DNA from: Pseudomonadota bacterium
Lineage (GTDB): Bacteria > Pseudomonadota > Alphaproteobacteria > Caulobacterales > Caulobacteraceae
DNA: 17,950 bases
NCBI GenBank assembly: GCA_023445955.1
Contig: JAEXJH010000593.1
Coordinates: 1 to 17,950, forward strand
Reading direction: 5' to 3'
Made by a program: the position numbers and the translations under genes. Below, piece after piece: positions 17,211 through 17,950 of the stretch. Position 1 is the first letter of the stretch. Each line of letters opens with the position of its first letter. Under the pieces are notes generated by a model. It did no database searches and was not told the DNA's origin. It saw nothing but the letters and a program-made list of their open reading frames with translations.

Positions 17211-17950
17211 ATGCGCGCTCCCACCGCCGCCGCCGCCGTCGATACGCCTGAGGTTTCTTTCGCGCCTCCGCCGTCGCCGGCTGGCCCTCCGCCACGTCGC
17301 CGCTTTGCGTTTGCGCGCCGCCTGATCGGTCCGCTGCTGTCGCCGATCGCCCACTATGCCCGCCGCTATCTGCAGGCTAGCGTGGAACATGAGCTGCGCC
17401 AGACCCAGGGCCAGATCACTGCCCTGGCCGGAGAGCTGCACGCGACCCAGGCGCGTCTCGACCACACGCAGACCTTGCTGCACCTCGTCCTGCAACAGCA
17501 ACAAGCGGCAGCCGTGGCGACCCAGTCCATCGCCGCACATTTGACGCGGATCGAGACAGAAACGGTTCGTGCTCGCGAGTTCGGCGCCCGCGCCGTCGAC
17601 CACGGCATTCGGATCGAGGATCAGGCGCTGAAGCTCGAGGCCTTGGGCGGCCGCGCCCTCGACGACCTGGCCCGCCTGCCCGGCCTGTTCGGTCCGCGCT
17701 TCGACGAGTTGGAGATCAAGGCGCGACCGCTGATCCACTACGACGCCGAGTCGACCGCCATCCGCATGCGCGACGGCTACATCCTGGCGCCGACCGCCCT
17801 GCCGACCTTCGTGACCATGCTGGCCAACGCCACCAGCCGCGGCCTGGAGCCCGGCACCGGCGACGTGCTGCGCCGCCTGGTCCAGCCGGGCATGGTCGTG
17901 GCCGACGTCGGCGCCAATATCGGCATGCTCACCTTGGTGATGGCGTGGGC
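17211..17950 (+). CDS. FkbM-type methyltransferase with coiled-coil N-terminus (cut by right edge)
   Basis: The frame runs off the window after 246 residues. Residues 229-246 read VVADVGANIGMLTLVMAW; DVGANIG is motif I of S-adenosylmethionine-dependent methyltransferases, and the preceding LRRLVQPGM is characteristic of the FkbM family, which often O-methylates sugars or polysaccharide ends. Upstream, residues 57-115 are rich in Gln, Leu, Glu and His with heptad-like spacing (EHELRQTQGQITALAGELHA), suggesting a coiled coil. Residues 10-30 are Pro-rich. The ATG at 17211 lacks a Shine-Dalgarno; an in-frame TTG at 17172 with AAGGA is an alternative. The catalytic domain's remainder is outside. 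Location beside O-antigen genes suggests a polysaccharide substrate, which is inference. Confidence 0.75.
   Translation, partial: MRAPTAAAAVDTPEVSFAPPPSPAGPPPRRRFAFARRLIGPLLSPIAHYARRYLQASVEHELRQTQGQITALAGELHATQARLDHTQTLLHLVLQQQQAAAVATQSIAAHLTRIETETVRAREFGARAVDHGIRIEDQALKLEALGGRALDDLARLPGLFGPRFDELEIKARPLIHYDAESTAIRMRDGYILAPTALPTFVTMLANATSRGLEPGTGDVLRRLVQPGMVVADVGANIGMLTLVMAW

Noticed and set aside
15491..17224. A 577-codon minus-strand open frame opposite the 504-residue protein
   Set aside because: Arg-rich low-complexity translation. The plus-strand frame has ordered domains and a Pro linker, and agrees with third-position GC bias, so the minus frame is a shadow.

Overview
The window looks like the S-layer locus of a Caulobacter species. 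The DNA is GC-rich, and the genes match the known Caulobacter arrangement: the S-layer protein RsaA, its type I exporter (RsaD, RsaE, RsaF), and the N-acetyl-perosamine O-antigen genes that make the LPS anchor for the S-layer. RsaA here is 1167 residues. From memory, C. crescentus CB15 RsaA is 1026 residues, so this is probably a different species or a diverged strain. No database search was possible; family assignments rest on motifs and recalled homologues.

Layout, left to right. A minus-strand gene appears to start at the extreme left edge (only its ATG is inside). A plus-strand GT4 glycosyltransferase follows (232-1512) and meets rsaF (minus, 1509-3086) tail to tail, with the two stop codons overlapping. 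Next comes a tightly packed minus-strand O-antigen operon, in transcription order: gmd (7957-6980), perB N-acetyltransferase (6980-6348), per aminotransferase (6351-5224), and two paralogous GT4 glycosyltransferases (5220-4183 and 4186-3149). Its junctions overlap by 1 or 4 bases or are 3 bases apart. Upstream of it, also on the minus strand, are rsaE (9408-8098), rsaD (11198-9471) and rsaA (14943-11440).

A 261-bp regulatory region (14944-15204) separates rsaA from a divergent plus-strand XRE-type regulator (15205-15504). It carries the rsaA promoter, a leader able to fold onto its own Shine-Dalgarno, and possible operator repeats. After the regulator come a 504-residue membrane protein of unknown function (15572-17086) and the start of an FkbM-type methyltransferase with a coiled-coil N-terminus, cut by the right edge.

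How the genes work together: gmd, per and perB make GDP-N-acetylperosamine from GDP-mannose. The glycosyltransferases probably build LPS from it or from its precursors. RsaA is secreted unprocessed through RsaD-RsaE-RsaF using a C-terminal signal, binds calcium through RTX repeats, and attaches to the O-polysaccharide by its N-terminal domain. rsaF lies beyond the O-antigen genes rather than next to rsaDE. The least understood parts are the regulator, the 504-residue protein, the inserted domain in RsaA, and the methyltransferase. No tRNA, rRNA, CRISPR array or insertion sequence was seen, and no gap without a gene exceeds 300 bases.
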